Below are positions 1 to 7,019 of a stretch of DNA of 34,886 nt, in pieces. A program made the position numbers and the translations under genes. The DNA is from Acidobacteriota bacterium (GTDB taxonomy: Bacteria > Acidobacteriota > Terriglobia > Terriglobales > Acidobacteriaceae). Location of the stretch: positions 1-34,886 of the forward strand of contig JAKATU010000074.1 in the NCBI GenBank assembly GCA_021818585.1. The letters run 5' to 3'. The notes under the pieces were generated by a model. That model was not told where the DNA came from, ran no database searches, and was given only the letters and a program-made list of their open reading frames with translations. The number at the start of each line of letters is the position of its first letter. Within the stretch, counting starts at the first letter, position 1.

Positions 1-547
1 GGCGTTGCCAGCGGGAGAAGCGGTTGATGCTGCAGGCCTCGTGGAGTTCGCGGGGGATGGACTTGAGCGAGCTGTAGAAGCTGAAGGCCATGTTCCAGAC
101 TTCGCCGGTGAAGATAAGGAGAATTGCGCCCATCTCGACGCCGATTTGCTTGCTTGGGAAGAGCGAGATCATGGCGAGCATGACGCCGGGCAGGAAGCTG
201 AGGACGGGGATGGACTGGAGGATGTCGAGGGTGGCGATCATCAGGGCTTCCAGACGGCGGTTATAGGCCGCGACGTAGCCGTAGGCGATGGCGAAGAAGA
301 GGCTCAGGATGTAGGCGATGAAAATACGGGCGGTGGAGTCGAGCGCGTAGGCGGGCAGGTAGCGCGGGGAGAGGTGGATGACGACGGATGGGATGGCCGA
401 GTGGAGCCAGGAGTGGGCGACCCAGAGGATGAGATAGAAGCCTGCGAGCAGGGCTCCGGCGACGCCAACGTCAATGACGATGGGCCAAGTGCGTTCGGCT
501 ACCTGGGAGCGGGAAAAGGAGTTGGAGGCGGATGTCGAAGGCTTCAT
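1..547 (-). CDS. NitT/TauT-type ABC transporter permease (partial)
   Basis: Reading the minus strand from an ATG at 547 gives an uninterrupted frame of about 182 codons that runs off the window edge. It has hydrophobic membrane segments near residues 22-46 and 74-92 and the family-typical stretch ILQSIPVLSFLPGVMLAM followed by EVWNMAFSFY and KSIPRELHEA, the EAA-type loop that docks on the ATPase. This is the pattern of inner-membrane permeases that import nitrate, sulfonates, taurine or related small anions. The ATG overlaps the stop of the ATPase gene (ATGA, 544-547), so the two are translationally coupled. The substrate cannot be told from the sequence and no periplasmic binding protein is in the window. 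The family assignment is firm; the substrate is unknown. Confidence 0.85.
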   Translation of the reverse strand, partial: MKPSTSASNSFSRSQVAERTWPIVIDVGVAGALLAGFYLILWVAHSWLHSAIPSVVIHLSPRYLPAYALDSTARIFIAYILSLFFAIAYGYVAAYNRRLEALMIATLDILQSIPVLSFLPGVMLAMISLFPSKQIGVEMGAILLIFTGEVWNMAFSFYSSLKSIPRELHEACSINRFSRWQR

Positions 548-1884
548 TCGGCCAGATCTTCGTGGTTGAGCGCTTCTTCCGTGTCGGGGAGCTTGAAGCG
601 GCGGCGGCTGGCATCGAAGTCGAAGAGTTCGGCATATCGGCCCCAGTTGATGGCGGTTTCAAGCTGGCGCTGGGTTTCGTCGCTGCTGAACTGCTCGTCG
701 AGCATGTCGAGGAAGAATTCTTCGGGGACGGTGTGGTCGCTCTTGCTGGAGAGCGCGCGGGTAATCTGGCGGAGCAGGAGGACGTGTTCGAGGGCGGCTT
801 CGCGGAAGAGCTCTTTCTGGCGGAGAATTTCGGATTCGGCGAAGGCGGTGCCGGTGGGTGTGATGCTGACGTCGCCTTCTTCGACTTTGAGGAAGCCGAG
901 TAGCTGGGCTGCGTCGACGATGGGCAGCAGGTCGTCGATTTCAAAGGCGAGCTCGTCCGCGAGGCGGTAGATGTCGGCTTTTCCGCGGAGGTCGATGACG
1001 ATTTCGAGCAGACCGGCGATGCCGCCGGGGCGCGCGTGGGGAAGCATCTCGTAGTGCGCCTGGCGCTGGTCGCGTGCAGGGCGTCCGGTGGCGGGCATTG
1101 GGACTTCCGATGGGGTGACGTCTGGCCGGGTGAGGACTTTGTAGATGTAGTCGACGAGGTTGGTGAAGGGCGCGCCTTTGCGGTCCCGGGGATGGGGGAT
1201 GGTGACCTTGAAGTCGGTGCGGACGTGGCCGGGATTGCGGCCTAGGACGATGATGCGGTCGGCGAGGAGGACGGCTTCTTCAATGTTGTGGGTGACGATG
1301 AAGATGGAGCGGGTGGGGATGGTCTTTTTCTGCCAGAGCTCCATGAGCTCGCTGCGGAGGTTTTCCGCGGTGAGGACATCGAGCGCGGAGAATGGCTCAT
1401 CCATGAAGAGGACTTCCGGCTCGACGACGAGGGCGCGGGCGAAGCCGACACGCTGGCGCATGCCGCCCGAGAGTTCCTTGGGGTAGGCGGCTTCAAAGCC
1501 GTCGAGACCGACGGTGTCGAGGATTTTGAGGCTGCGGCGGTTGCGCTCGGCGAGGTTCATACCGCGTGCTTTGAGCGGGGCTTCCACGTTTTGCTGGACG
1601 GTGAGCCAAGGAAAGAGGGCAAAGCTCTGGAAGACGATGGAGACGTTGATGTCTACTTTGGAGATGGGCTGCTCATGCCAGAGAATTTCCCCGGCGGATG
1701 GGCGGGAAAGGCCGGCAAGCATGCGCAGGAGGGTGGATTTGCCGGATCCGGATGGGCCGAGCAGGGCGACAATTTCGTCGGGGTAGATGGCCAGGTCGGT
1801 GGGAGAGATGACCTGGATTCGGTTCTCGCTGGGTTGAGCATAGAACTTCTCCACCTGCCTGGCTCGGATGATGGTATCTGCCAT
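544..1884 (-). CDS. ABC transporter ATP-binding protein with C-terminal AAA-associated domain (NitT/TauT type)
   Basis: A 446-residue cytoplasmic ATPase. Visible motifs are Walker A GPSGSGKS (residues 43-50), Q-loop region VFQSFALFPW, signature LSGGMRQRV, Walker B VLFMDEPFSALD and the H-loop IFIVTHNIEEA. After the nucleotide-binding domain (about 1-260) there is an extra C-terminal domain of roughly 180 residues, which begins around the run of Pro/Arg residues and resembles the AAA-associated C-terminal domain found on nitrate/sulfonate/bicarbonate-type ATPases. It probably couples ATP hydrolysis to the permease encoded immediately downstream by ATGA overlap. The gene is divergent from the response regulator at 2125. 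The transported ligand is not identifiable from sequence. Confidence 0.92.
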   Translation of the reverse strand: MADTIIRARQVEKFYAQPSENRIQVISPTDLAIYPDEIVALLGPSGSGKSTLLRMLAGLSRPSAGEILWHEQPISKVDINVSIVFQSFALFPWLTVQQNVEAPLKARGMNLAERNRRSLKILDTVGLDGFEAAYPKELSGGMRQRVGFARALVVEPEVLFMDEPFSALDVLTAENLRSELMELWQKKTIPTRSIFIVTHNIEEAVLLADRIIVLGRNPGHVRTDFKVTIPHPRDRKGAPFTNLVDYIYKVLTRPDVTPSEVPMPATGRPARDQRQAHYEMLPHARPGGIAGLLEIVIDLRGKADIYRLADELAFEIDDLLPIVDAAQLLGFLKVEEGDVSITPTGTAFAESEILRQKELFREAALEHVLLLRQITRALSSKSDHTVPEEFFLDMLDEQFSSDETQRQLETAINWGRYAELFDFDASRRRFKLPDTEEALNHEDLAE

Positions 1885-2124
1885 ATCGCACCATTCTCCG
1901 GGTCGCGTGGCGCGGGGGCCGCGGGCGACCTGTTCTCAAGTAGTTTCTGCAAGTTACGCCCATAGGCAGCGGGGGATGAAGCATCTCCCAAGGCCAGCGT
2001 ATCATCATAAGAGGATTGAATTGCATTGACCCGCGCAGAAAGGCGGTTTTTCCCTGCGATTGAGCAGGGAGGACGCCGGAAGCGTCTTTTTAACGGGCAC
2101 CAACCACAGAAGTAGAAGGGAAGA
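1885..2124. promoter_or_regulatory. Divergent intergenic region with hairpins upstream of the receiver gene
   Basis: This 240-nt spacer separates the minus-strand ABC operon from the plus-strand receiver gene. On the plus strand it holds a hairpin TCCCTGC-gattga-GCAGGGA (2051-2070), directly followed by GACGC-cggaa-GCGTC and five T (2072-2091), which looks like a small intrinsic terminator about 33 nt before the receiver ATG. Upstream is a 17-codon open frame (1976-2029), preceded by GGGGG and containing four His codons. A regulated leader is possible but chance is not excluded. A ribosome-binding site AAGGGAAG lies just before the receiver ATG. Confidence 0.4.
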
Positions 2125-2502
2125 ATGGCCGAACCATCGACGAAACCCAAAGTTCTTGTGGCGGATGACGAACACGTTATCGCCGATACCCTTGCGATCA
2201 TCCTGAACCAGAGCGGATTTGAGGCGCGCGCCGTGTACAGCGGCGAAAAGGCGGTGGAAACTGCGATGCAGTGGAAGCCGGATATGCTGATCAGCGATGT
2301 GATCATGACAGACCTAAACGGCGTGGATGCGGCGATCCGGATTCGGTCGCTGCTGCCGAAGTGCAAGATTCTACTGTTCTCAGGCCAAGCGGCGACGGCG
2401 GATCTGCTGGACCGGGCGCGCGGGCAGGGGCATCAATTTGAAATTCTGGCCAAGCCGGTGCATCCGCAGGATCTGCTGGCGCGTCTGCGGAGCGCGGACT
2501 GA
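2125..2502 (+). CDS. Stand-alone response regulator receiver domain protein
   Basis: A 125-residue single-domain CheY-like protein. The acidic pocket is D14-D15, the phospho-acceptor is D58 (within LISDVIMTD), the switch Ser is S86 (LLFSGQ) and the conserved Lys is K110 (AKP). There is no DNA-binding or enzymatic output domain, so it must signal by protein contact or act as a phosphate relay or sink. No histidine kinase is encoded nearby. The start is supported by AAGGGAAG just upstream. A terminator-like hairpin follows at 2527. The family is certain; the partner and the response are unknown. Confidence 0.93.
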   Translation: MAEPSTKPKVLVADDEHVIADTLAIILNQSGFEARAVYSGEKAVETAMQWKPDMLISDVIMTDLNGVDAAIRIRSLLPKCKILLFSGQAATADLLDRARGQGHQFEILAKPVHPQDLLARLRSAD

Positions 2503-2526
2503 GGAGATTCTTGAAGGCGCATAGGA

Positions 2527-2552
2527 AAACCCCAGCTTTGATGCCGGGGTTT
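2527..2552 (+). terminator. Probable terminator after the receiver gene
   Basis: An inverted repeat AAACCCC (2527-2533) and GGGGTTT (2546-2552) lies 25 nt past the receiver stop. There is no long T tract, so termination strength is doubtful. The remaining bases to 2714 show no gene. Confidence 0.5.
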
Positions 2553-2714
2553 GCTGCTTGTGTGGACTGAGTCTTGCTTCCTGTTTTTAAAATTTTTGCA
2601 GGAATCAACAATTAACTGCAGATCCGTTCGACGCCGTTTGGGCGGAAATCGGCCAAACTCCGCTCATGATGACAACATTATTCCCTTGTTGAAATGAACT
2701 ACATGATGAGCTGA

Positions 2715-3674
2715 TCAGACGGTCTGGTAGGCGAAGTAGACGATGGCTTCCCCCTTCATGGCACCTTTGCCGTACACGACGTCGAATTCCGCAGTGGGGC
2801 GTGTGGCGAGAATTTCGCTGAGGGTCTTGCCCTGGTGCTTGAGCTTTTCCACGCGGGCTGCGACGGTGCTGAGCATGTGGTTGTACTGTTTGAGTTCGTC
2901 GAGGGTTCCCAGTTCGCCGTGGCCGGGGACGATTTTGGTCTGCGAGTCAGCGAGGGCGATGCAGCGGTTGACGCCTGCGATCATGCCGTGAATGGTGCCG
3001 CCGGTGCCTACGTCGATGAGGGGATAATAGCCGTTGAACCAGAGGTCGCCGGTGTGGATGATGTTGTGGTTGGGGAAGTGGACGAAGAGGTCTGTGTCCG
3101 TATGCGCGCGGGGCGTGTGTTGGAGGGAATGCTTTTCGCCGTTGAATTCGACCGTTTTAGCGGTGGTGAAGACCTCGGTGGGCAGACCGGCGATGGGCAG
3201 AGCGGGGACGTTGAGGTTGTAGAAGTCGATGCGCTGCGGGGTTGCAAGGCGCTTGCGGCAGTTGACGTGAGCGAGGATGCGGGCGCCGGCCTTGTGCATG
3301 TCCGGATTGGCGTTGGTGTGGTCGAGGTGCCAGTGGGTGTTGATAAGCAGGCGGAGCGGTTGGGCATCGATGGAGTTGAGGGCGGCCTTGAGATGGGCTG
3401 CTCCGGCGGAGAACTGGCAGTCGATGAGCATTTTGCCGTCTTTGCCGGTGTGGCAAACGACGTTGCCGCCCACACCGTAGAGCAGATGGATGCCGTCGCG
3501 GAGCTGGACCGTGCGGATTTTCTCATTGGCGGCGGCGGTGGTGAACTCCGCAAACGTGATGCGCGGGCCGTGAATGGTTTCAGCCCATCCGCGAAGGGAT
3601 GGGAGCAGGAGGGATGCGCCGGCGGCCATGCAGGCGTGGCGCAGGAAGGATCGGCGGCTGGGTTGTGTGGTCAT
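2715..3674 (-). CDS. Exported metallo-beta-lactamase-fold hydrolase (Tat signal)
   Basis: A 319-residue protein that begins with a twin-arginine signal: SRRSFLRH, then a hydrophobic segment and a short polar stretch to about residue 31. The mature part has the MBL zinc motif HWHLDH (H114, H116, D118, H119), a downstream His near residue 196, the bridging Asp in HTGDLWF and the terminal His in PGHGE. This predicts a two-zinc hydrolase in the periplasm. The layout resembles the large group annotated as MBL-fold metallohydrolases rather than a proven beta-lactamase. RBS AAGG lies about 8 nt before the ATG. It is downstream of dnaX and the YbaB gene but separated by about 85 nt, so operon membership is uncertain. 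The substrate is unknown. Confidence 0.88.
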   Translation of the reverse strand: MTTQPSRRSFLRHACMAAGASLLLPSLRGWAETIHGPRITFAEFTTAAANEKIRTVQLRDGIHLLYGVGGNVVCHTGKDGKMLIDCQFSAGAAHLKAALNSIDAQPLRLLINTHWHLDHTNANPDMHKAGARILAHVNCRKRLATPQRIDFYNLNVPALPIAGLPTEVFTTAKTVEFNGEKHSLQHTPRAHTDTDLFVHFPNHNIIHTGDLWFNGYYPLIDVGTGGTIHGMIAGVNRCIALADSQTKIVPGHGELGTLDELKQYNHMLSTVAARVEKLKHQGKTLSEILATRPTAEFDVVYGKGAMKGEAIVYFAYQTV

Positions 3675-3758
3675 AGGAGATGCCTTTCGCGGACTACTCA
3701 GAGTACCAGCGAAGGGCGCGCGGATGGGGTGGTGCGGCTGAAAGTCGATTTGAGCGCT

Positions 3759-4085
3759 TTAAAAGAGACCGGGAGGAAGATTGAGGCCACCGAGCATGCC
3801 CTGCATGCTTTGCTTGAGGATTTCTTCTGCGCGGCGGCCGGCCTCATTGATGGCGGCGGTGATGAGATCTTCGAGCATTTCGACGTCGGGGTTGAGGCCG
3901 CTGAGGCTGGCTACGGCTGCAGGATCGATGGTGAGCTTGAGGAGTTCCTTTTTGCCGTTCATTTTGACGGTGACGGCGCCGCCTCCGGATGAGGCTTCGA
4001 CAACGGTGGCGGCGAGTTTGGTCTGCATCTGCTCCTGCATTTCCTTGGCCTGACCGAGCATCTGCTGCAGGTTGAATGGGTTCAT
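3759..4085 (-). CDS. ybaB: YbaB/EbfC-family nucleoid-associated protein
   Basis: A 108-residue protein with the YbaB layout: an N-terminal helix rich in Gln and Met (NLQQMLGQAKEMQEQMQ), a beta core containing SSGGGAVTVKMNG, then LKLTIDPAA and a C-terminal helical segment (LEDLITAAINEAGRRAEEI). Family members bind DNA as dimers. The gene follows dnaX by about 50 nt in the same direction, the arrangement seen in many bacteria as dnaX-ybaB-recR. recR is not present here; the next gene is an unrelated hydrolase. A good RBS (GAGGA) precedes the ATG. The length is normal. Confidence 0.95.
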   Translation of the reverse strand: MNPFNLQQMLGQAKEMQEQMQTKLAATVVEASSGGGAVTVKMNGKKELLKLTIDPAAVASLSGLNPDVEMLEDLITAAINEAGRRAEEILKQSMQGMLGGLNLPPGLF

Positions 4086-4135
4086 GGGGTTCCTCTGCGT
4101 TTCTATTTCTGCTCTCAGTTTATTGCGGGTGCGGG

Positions 4136-6070
4136 CTATTCGCGGAGATCGAGGACGCTGCGGACTTCCGCGTCGAAGAGCTCCTGGGATTTCTTGACCA
4201 AGGGATCTTTGAGGGCGGCGGCCTGGATGCTCCCGCTGACGGGGCTGGCTGGCCTGGCTGCACCGCTGCCGGGGAGGTTTTCACCGGGCACGACGGAGAG
4301 CTTTTGCGTGACACCGATGCCTTGCATGGCGGCCTTGCAGATTTTTTCCGACTCGGTGTTGAAGGTGAGGCCAAGCATGACGCGCTTGATCGCGACTTCG
4401 GCCTGGATGGTCTTGCCCTGATCGGTCCAGCGGCCGGAAGAGAGCAGAACGGCGGCGGTGGAGTGGCCTTCGCGCTCGAGGGCTTCGCAGATGGTTTGAG
4501 CGATGCGCTCCAGGTCGGCTTTGGCTTGCGGCTCGGGGGCGAGGGCCAGTGCTCCGTTGGTGCATTCGGGTTGTACCTGGCCTACGCTGATTGAGGGCTT
4601 GGCGGGGATGGATTCCGCGGCGCGTGAGGCGCTTTCCATGGGCGTGAGGGGTCGGGATGGAGCGGCTTCGGCAATGGGTGCCGGCGGGGTGGTCATTTCC
4701 GGTGTAGGGGCAGGTGTGGTTGCGGGTGTTTCTTCTGCTGAGCCGGTGATCTTGCGGTTGCGATCGGCTTCGAAGGGCGAGAACGCCGGCTTGGGGGGCT
4801 CCTGTGGCCTGGCCGGCGGTGCGGCGGGGCGGGATGGAGCGGAGGCGCTTGCTGGGCGCGCGGCGGTGGCTGCGGGCCGTGCTGAGCTACCGGAAGCGAG
4901 CGATGCGCCTCGGGGGAGCTGGCTGAGGAATTCTTCAACGGGCAGGAGGCGCTGGAGGTGAATGAGCTTGATGAGGCCGAGTTCGAGATGGAAGCGCTGC
5001 TCCTGACGGTAGTTGAGTTCGTCGAAGGTGCGGAGCATGATCTGGAGGAAGCGGGTGATGTCCTCCTCGGAGAAGAGCATGGCGGAGCGGGCTGCGCGGG
5101 CGCGCTCGTCGGGCGAGATTTGGAGCAGCTCAGTGTTTTCGCCGCCGATTCTGGACATGAGGGTGTTGCGCAGGTAGCGGACGAACTGACGGGCGAGTTG
5201 GACGGGGCTGTTGCCCGCGTTGAGGAGGCGATTAACCTCTTCGATGAGCTCGGCGGACTGGTTTGCGCTGATGGACTCCATGAGGCGCTCGAAGACGGCG
5301 TTGGGCACGGTGCCCATAAGCTCACGGATGGCTTCTGCTTCGAGGTGCGGGCGGCCAGCTTCGATGCTGGCCGAGGCGATGGCCTGATCCATGATGGAGA
5401 GCGCGTCGCGCATGGAGCCGTCTCCGGCTTCTGCGAGGAGGGCCAGCGCGGCGTCTTCTGCGACGAGGCTTTCCTCGGTGGTGATGGCGCGGAGCTGGGC
5501 GAGGATGTCGTCAAAGCGGACGGCGTGGAAGCTGTAGTGCTGGCAGCGCGAACGGATGGTCTGGGGGATGTTTTCCGGCTCGGTGGTGGCCATCATGAAG
5601 ACGACATGGTCGGGCGGCTCTTCGAGCGTCTTGAGGAGCGCGTTGAAGGCGGCGTCGGTGATCTGGTGAGCCTCGTCGAGGATGTAGATTTTGTAGCGGT
5701 CGCGGGATGGGCGGTACCGTGCGGCTTCGCGGAGCTCGCGGATTTCGTCGATGCCGCGGTTGGTGGCGGCGTCGATTTCGAGCACGTCGACGGAGTTGCT
5801 GTTGCGGATTTCTTCGCAGGAGTCGCAGATGCCGCAAGGCTCAGGGGTGGGGCGTTCGGCGGAGCCGAGCTCGGTCCGGCAGTTGAGCGCCATGGCGAGG
5901 ATGCGAGCGATGGTGGTTTTGCCGATGCCGCGATGGCCGGAGAAGATGTAGCCGTGTGCGATGCGACCCTGGGCGAGCGCGTTGAGGAGGGTGCGGGTGA
6001 CGTGCTCCTGCCCGGCTACGTCGCTGAAGCGCTGGGGTCGGTACTTTCGTGCGAGAACCTGATAGGCCAT
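4136..6070 (-). CDS. dnaX: DNA polymerase III subunits gamma/tau
   Basis: A 644-residue clamp-loader ATPase that loads the beta clamp during replication. Walker A is GHRGIGKTT (about residues 45-53). It is followed by the zinc-binding Cys cluster (CRTELG then CGICDSC), Walker B ILDEAHQ, sensor I ATTEPENIP and the arginine-finger-type SRCQHYSF. The AAA+ and collar domains end near residue 370. A Pro/Ala-rich linker (about 400-500) leads to a C-terminal tau-like domain. No obvious A-rich slippery site for making gamma was noticed. The gene heads the group dnaX-ybaB. The RecR and SRP RNA genes often near dnaX are not present. Confidence 0.97.
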   Translation of the reverse strand: MAYQVLARKYRPQRFSDVAGQEHVTRTLLNALAQGRIAHGYIFSGHRGIGKTTIARILAMALNCRTELGSAERPTPEPCGICDSCEEIRNSNSVDVLEIDAATNRGIDEIRELREAARYRPSRDRYKIYILDEAHQITDAAFNALLKTLEEPPDHVVFMMATTEPENIPQTIRSRCQHYSFHAVRFDDILAQLRAITTEESLVAEDAALALLAEAGDGSMRDALSIMDQAIASASIEAGRPHLEAEAIRELMGTVPNAVFERLMESISANQSAELIEEVNRLLNAGNSPVQLARQFVRYLRNTLMSRIGGENTELLQISPDERARAARSAMLFSEEDITRFLQIMLRTFDELNYRQEQRFHLELGLIKLIHLQRLLPVEEFLSQLPRGASLASGSSARPAATAARPASASAPSRPAAPPARPQEPPKPAFSPFEADRNRKITGSAEETPATTPAPTPEMTTPPAPIAEAAPSRPLTPMESASRAAESIPAKPSISVGQVQPECTNGALALAPEPQAKADLERIAQTICEALEREGHSTAAVLLSSGRWTDQGKTIQAEVAIKRVMLGLTFNTESEKICKAAMQGIGVTQKLSVVPGENLPGSGAARPASPVSGSIQAAALKDPLVKKSQELFDAEVRSVLDLRE

Positions 6071-6464
6071 GATCTGCCTACGATTGTAGTGCCTGTGGTG
6101 GGGGTGAGTTTTCTACAGGGTGGATGGGTGAGTTTTTGTCTAGCGGACTTCAGGGCGGTTTGAAGAAGAACAACCGCGGATCTCTCCGCTGCGCAGGCTG
6201 CGGATGCAGCCTACTTCGGTTGAAATAACAGTTACCAGGAATCTTGTGTGTTTGGAAAGGAAACCGCAGGTCCCTCCACTCCGTTGGCTCACCTTTCGGT
6301 GAGCTAACTCCGGACGGGATGACAATATTTTTGTGGGTGCCTTAATTACTCCAACCCCACTCATCGCGATGGTACTGCGATGAATGGGGCACCGATTTAT
6401 TTCCCCCACTCAAGCCTTCGGCTTGGGTGGGCCACCACCCGGTCGTGATGAATTGGGCACAGCA
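6071..6464. repeat. Repeat-rich spacer between lspA and dnaX
   Basis: This 394-nt gap holds no convincing gene. It contains two diverged copies of a palindrome-bearing element. The first (6172-6231) holds GGCTGC-ggat-GCAGCC. The second (6261-6330) holds GTTGGCTCACC-tttc-GGTGAGCTAAC. A third diverged copy lies near 9955-10013. Two further hairpins follow: 6355-6367 with 6377-6389 (12 of 13 bp) and CCCACTCAAGC-cttcg-GCTTGGGTGGG at 6405-6431. Similar hairpin repeats are, to my knowledge, common between genes of Acidobacteriaceae. The last hairpin lies just past the lspA stop and could also serve as its terminator. Confidence 0.65.
6405..6431 (-). terminator. Long hairpin past lspA, possible terminator
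   Basis: An 11-bp stem (one G-T pair) with loop CTTCG lies about 34 nt beyond the lspA stop. On the minus strand it is followed by GGAAATAAATC rather than a clean U run. It may be a dispersed repeat that also stops transcription. Confidence 0.4.
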
Positions 6465-7019
6465 TTACTGCTGGGATTCTTCTGCTGGCGGGGTGCTTTC
6501 TTCGGCTGGAGTTTGGGGTTTGTGGTTGCGGAGGGCGTCGAGCAGCAGGAGACAGCCGCCGATGACGATGGAGGAGTCGGCGAGGTTAAAGTCTGGCCAG
6601 TGGTAGTGGATGATCGTGACGGCGAGGAAGTCGGTGACTTCCTTGTAGGCGACGCGATCCCAGAGGTTGCCGACGGCTCCGCCGAGGATGAGCGCGAGCG
6701 CGAGGCCGGTCATGGTTAACTTGCGGCCGATGTACAGCAGCGCGCCGAAGACGATGACGGAGGCGAGGATGGAAAAGCCGGTAAGGAACAGGTAGGTGCG
6801 GTGCGGGTCAGCCGAGTCCGTGAAGAGGCTGAAGGCCGCGCCGGGATTGAGCACGTGGGAGATGCTGAATACGTGCGGAATGATGACGATGTGGGTGCTG
6901 GGCACAATATGCTTGTTCACCCAGATTTTGGTGAGGCGGTCGAGGACGATGACCAGGAGCGAAATCCCGAGGAAGGGAATTCGCCAGTCGCGGCCGCGTG
7001 GCCGCTTGTGTTCGCTCAT
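6465..7019 (-). CDS. lspA: Lipoprotein signal peptidase (signal peptidase II)
   Basis: With the ATG at 7019 the protein has 184 residues, a typical length. It is an inner-membrane aspartyl protease that removes signal peptides from prolipoproteins. Hydrophobic segments are IPFLGISLLVIVLDRL, YLFLTGFSILASVIVFGALLY, MTGLALALILGGAVGNL and SSIVIGGCLLLLDAL. The catalytic Asp motifs GNLWDRV and FNLADSSI are both present, as is the conserved LNPGAAFS. The frame stays open upstream to 7130, but the ATG at 7019 overlaps the ileS stop as ATGA (7016-7019), which fits coupled translation. ileS-lspA pairing is a conserved bacterial arrangement. Confidence 0.96.
   Translation of the reverse strand: MSEHKRPRGRDWRIPFLGISLLVIVLDRLTKIWVNKHIVPSTHIVIIPHVFSISHVLNPGAAFSLFTDSADPHRTYLFLTGFSILASVIVFGALLYIGRKLTMTGLALALILGGAVGNLWDRVAYKEVTDFLAVTIIHYHWPDFNLADSSIVIGGCLLLLDALRNHKPQTPAEESTPPAEESQQ

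Noticed and set aside
5..970. 321-codon plus-strand open frame at the left edge
   Set aside because: It is opposite the ABC permease and the end of the ABC ATPase. Low-complexity Gly/Glu/Asp composition and no recognisable domain.
2835..3992. 385-codon plus-strand open frame
   Set aside because: Antisense to the MBL-fold hydrolase and YbaB genes, both well supported; no domain visible.
6071..6464. SRP RNA or another structured RNA gene beside dnaX
   Set aside because: The hairpins are better explained as dispersed repeats; no SRP domain sequence such as a GGAA-type tetraloop helix with the conserved asymmetric loop was found.
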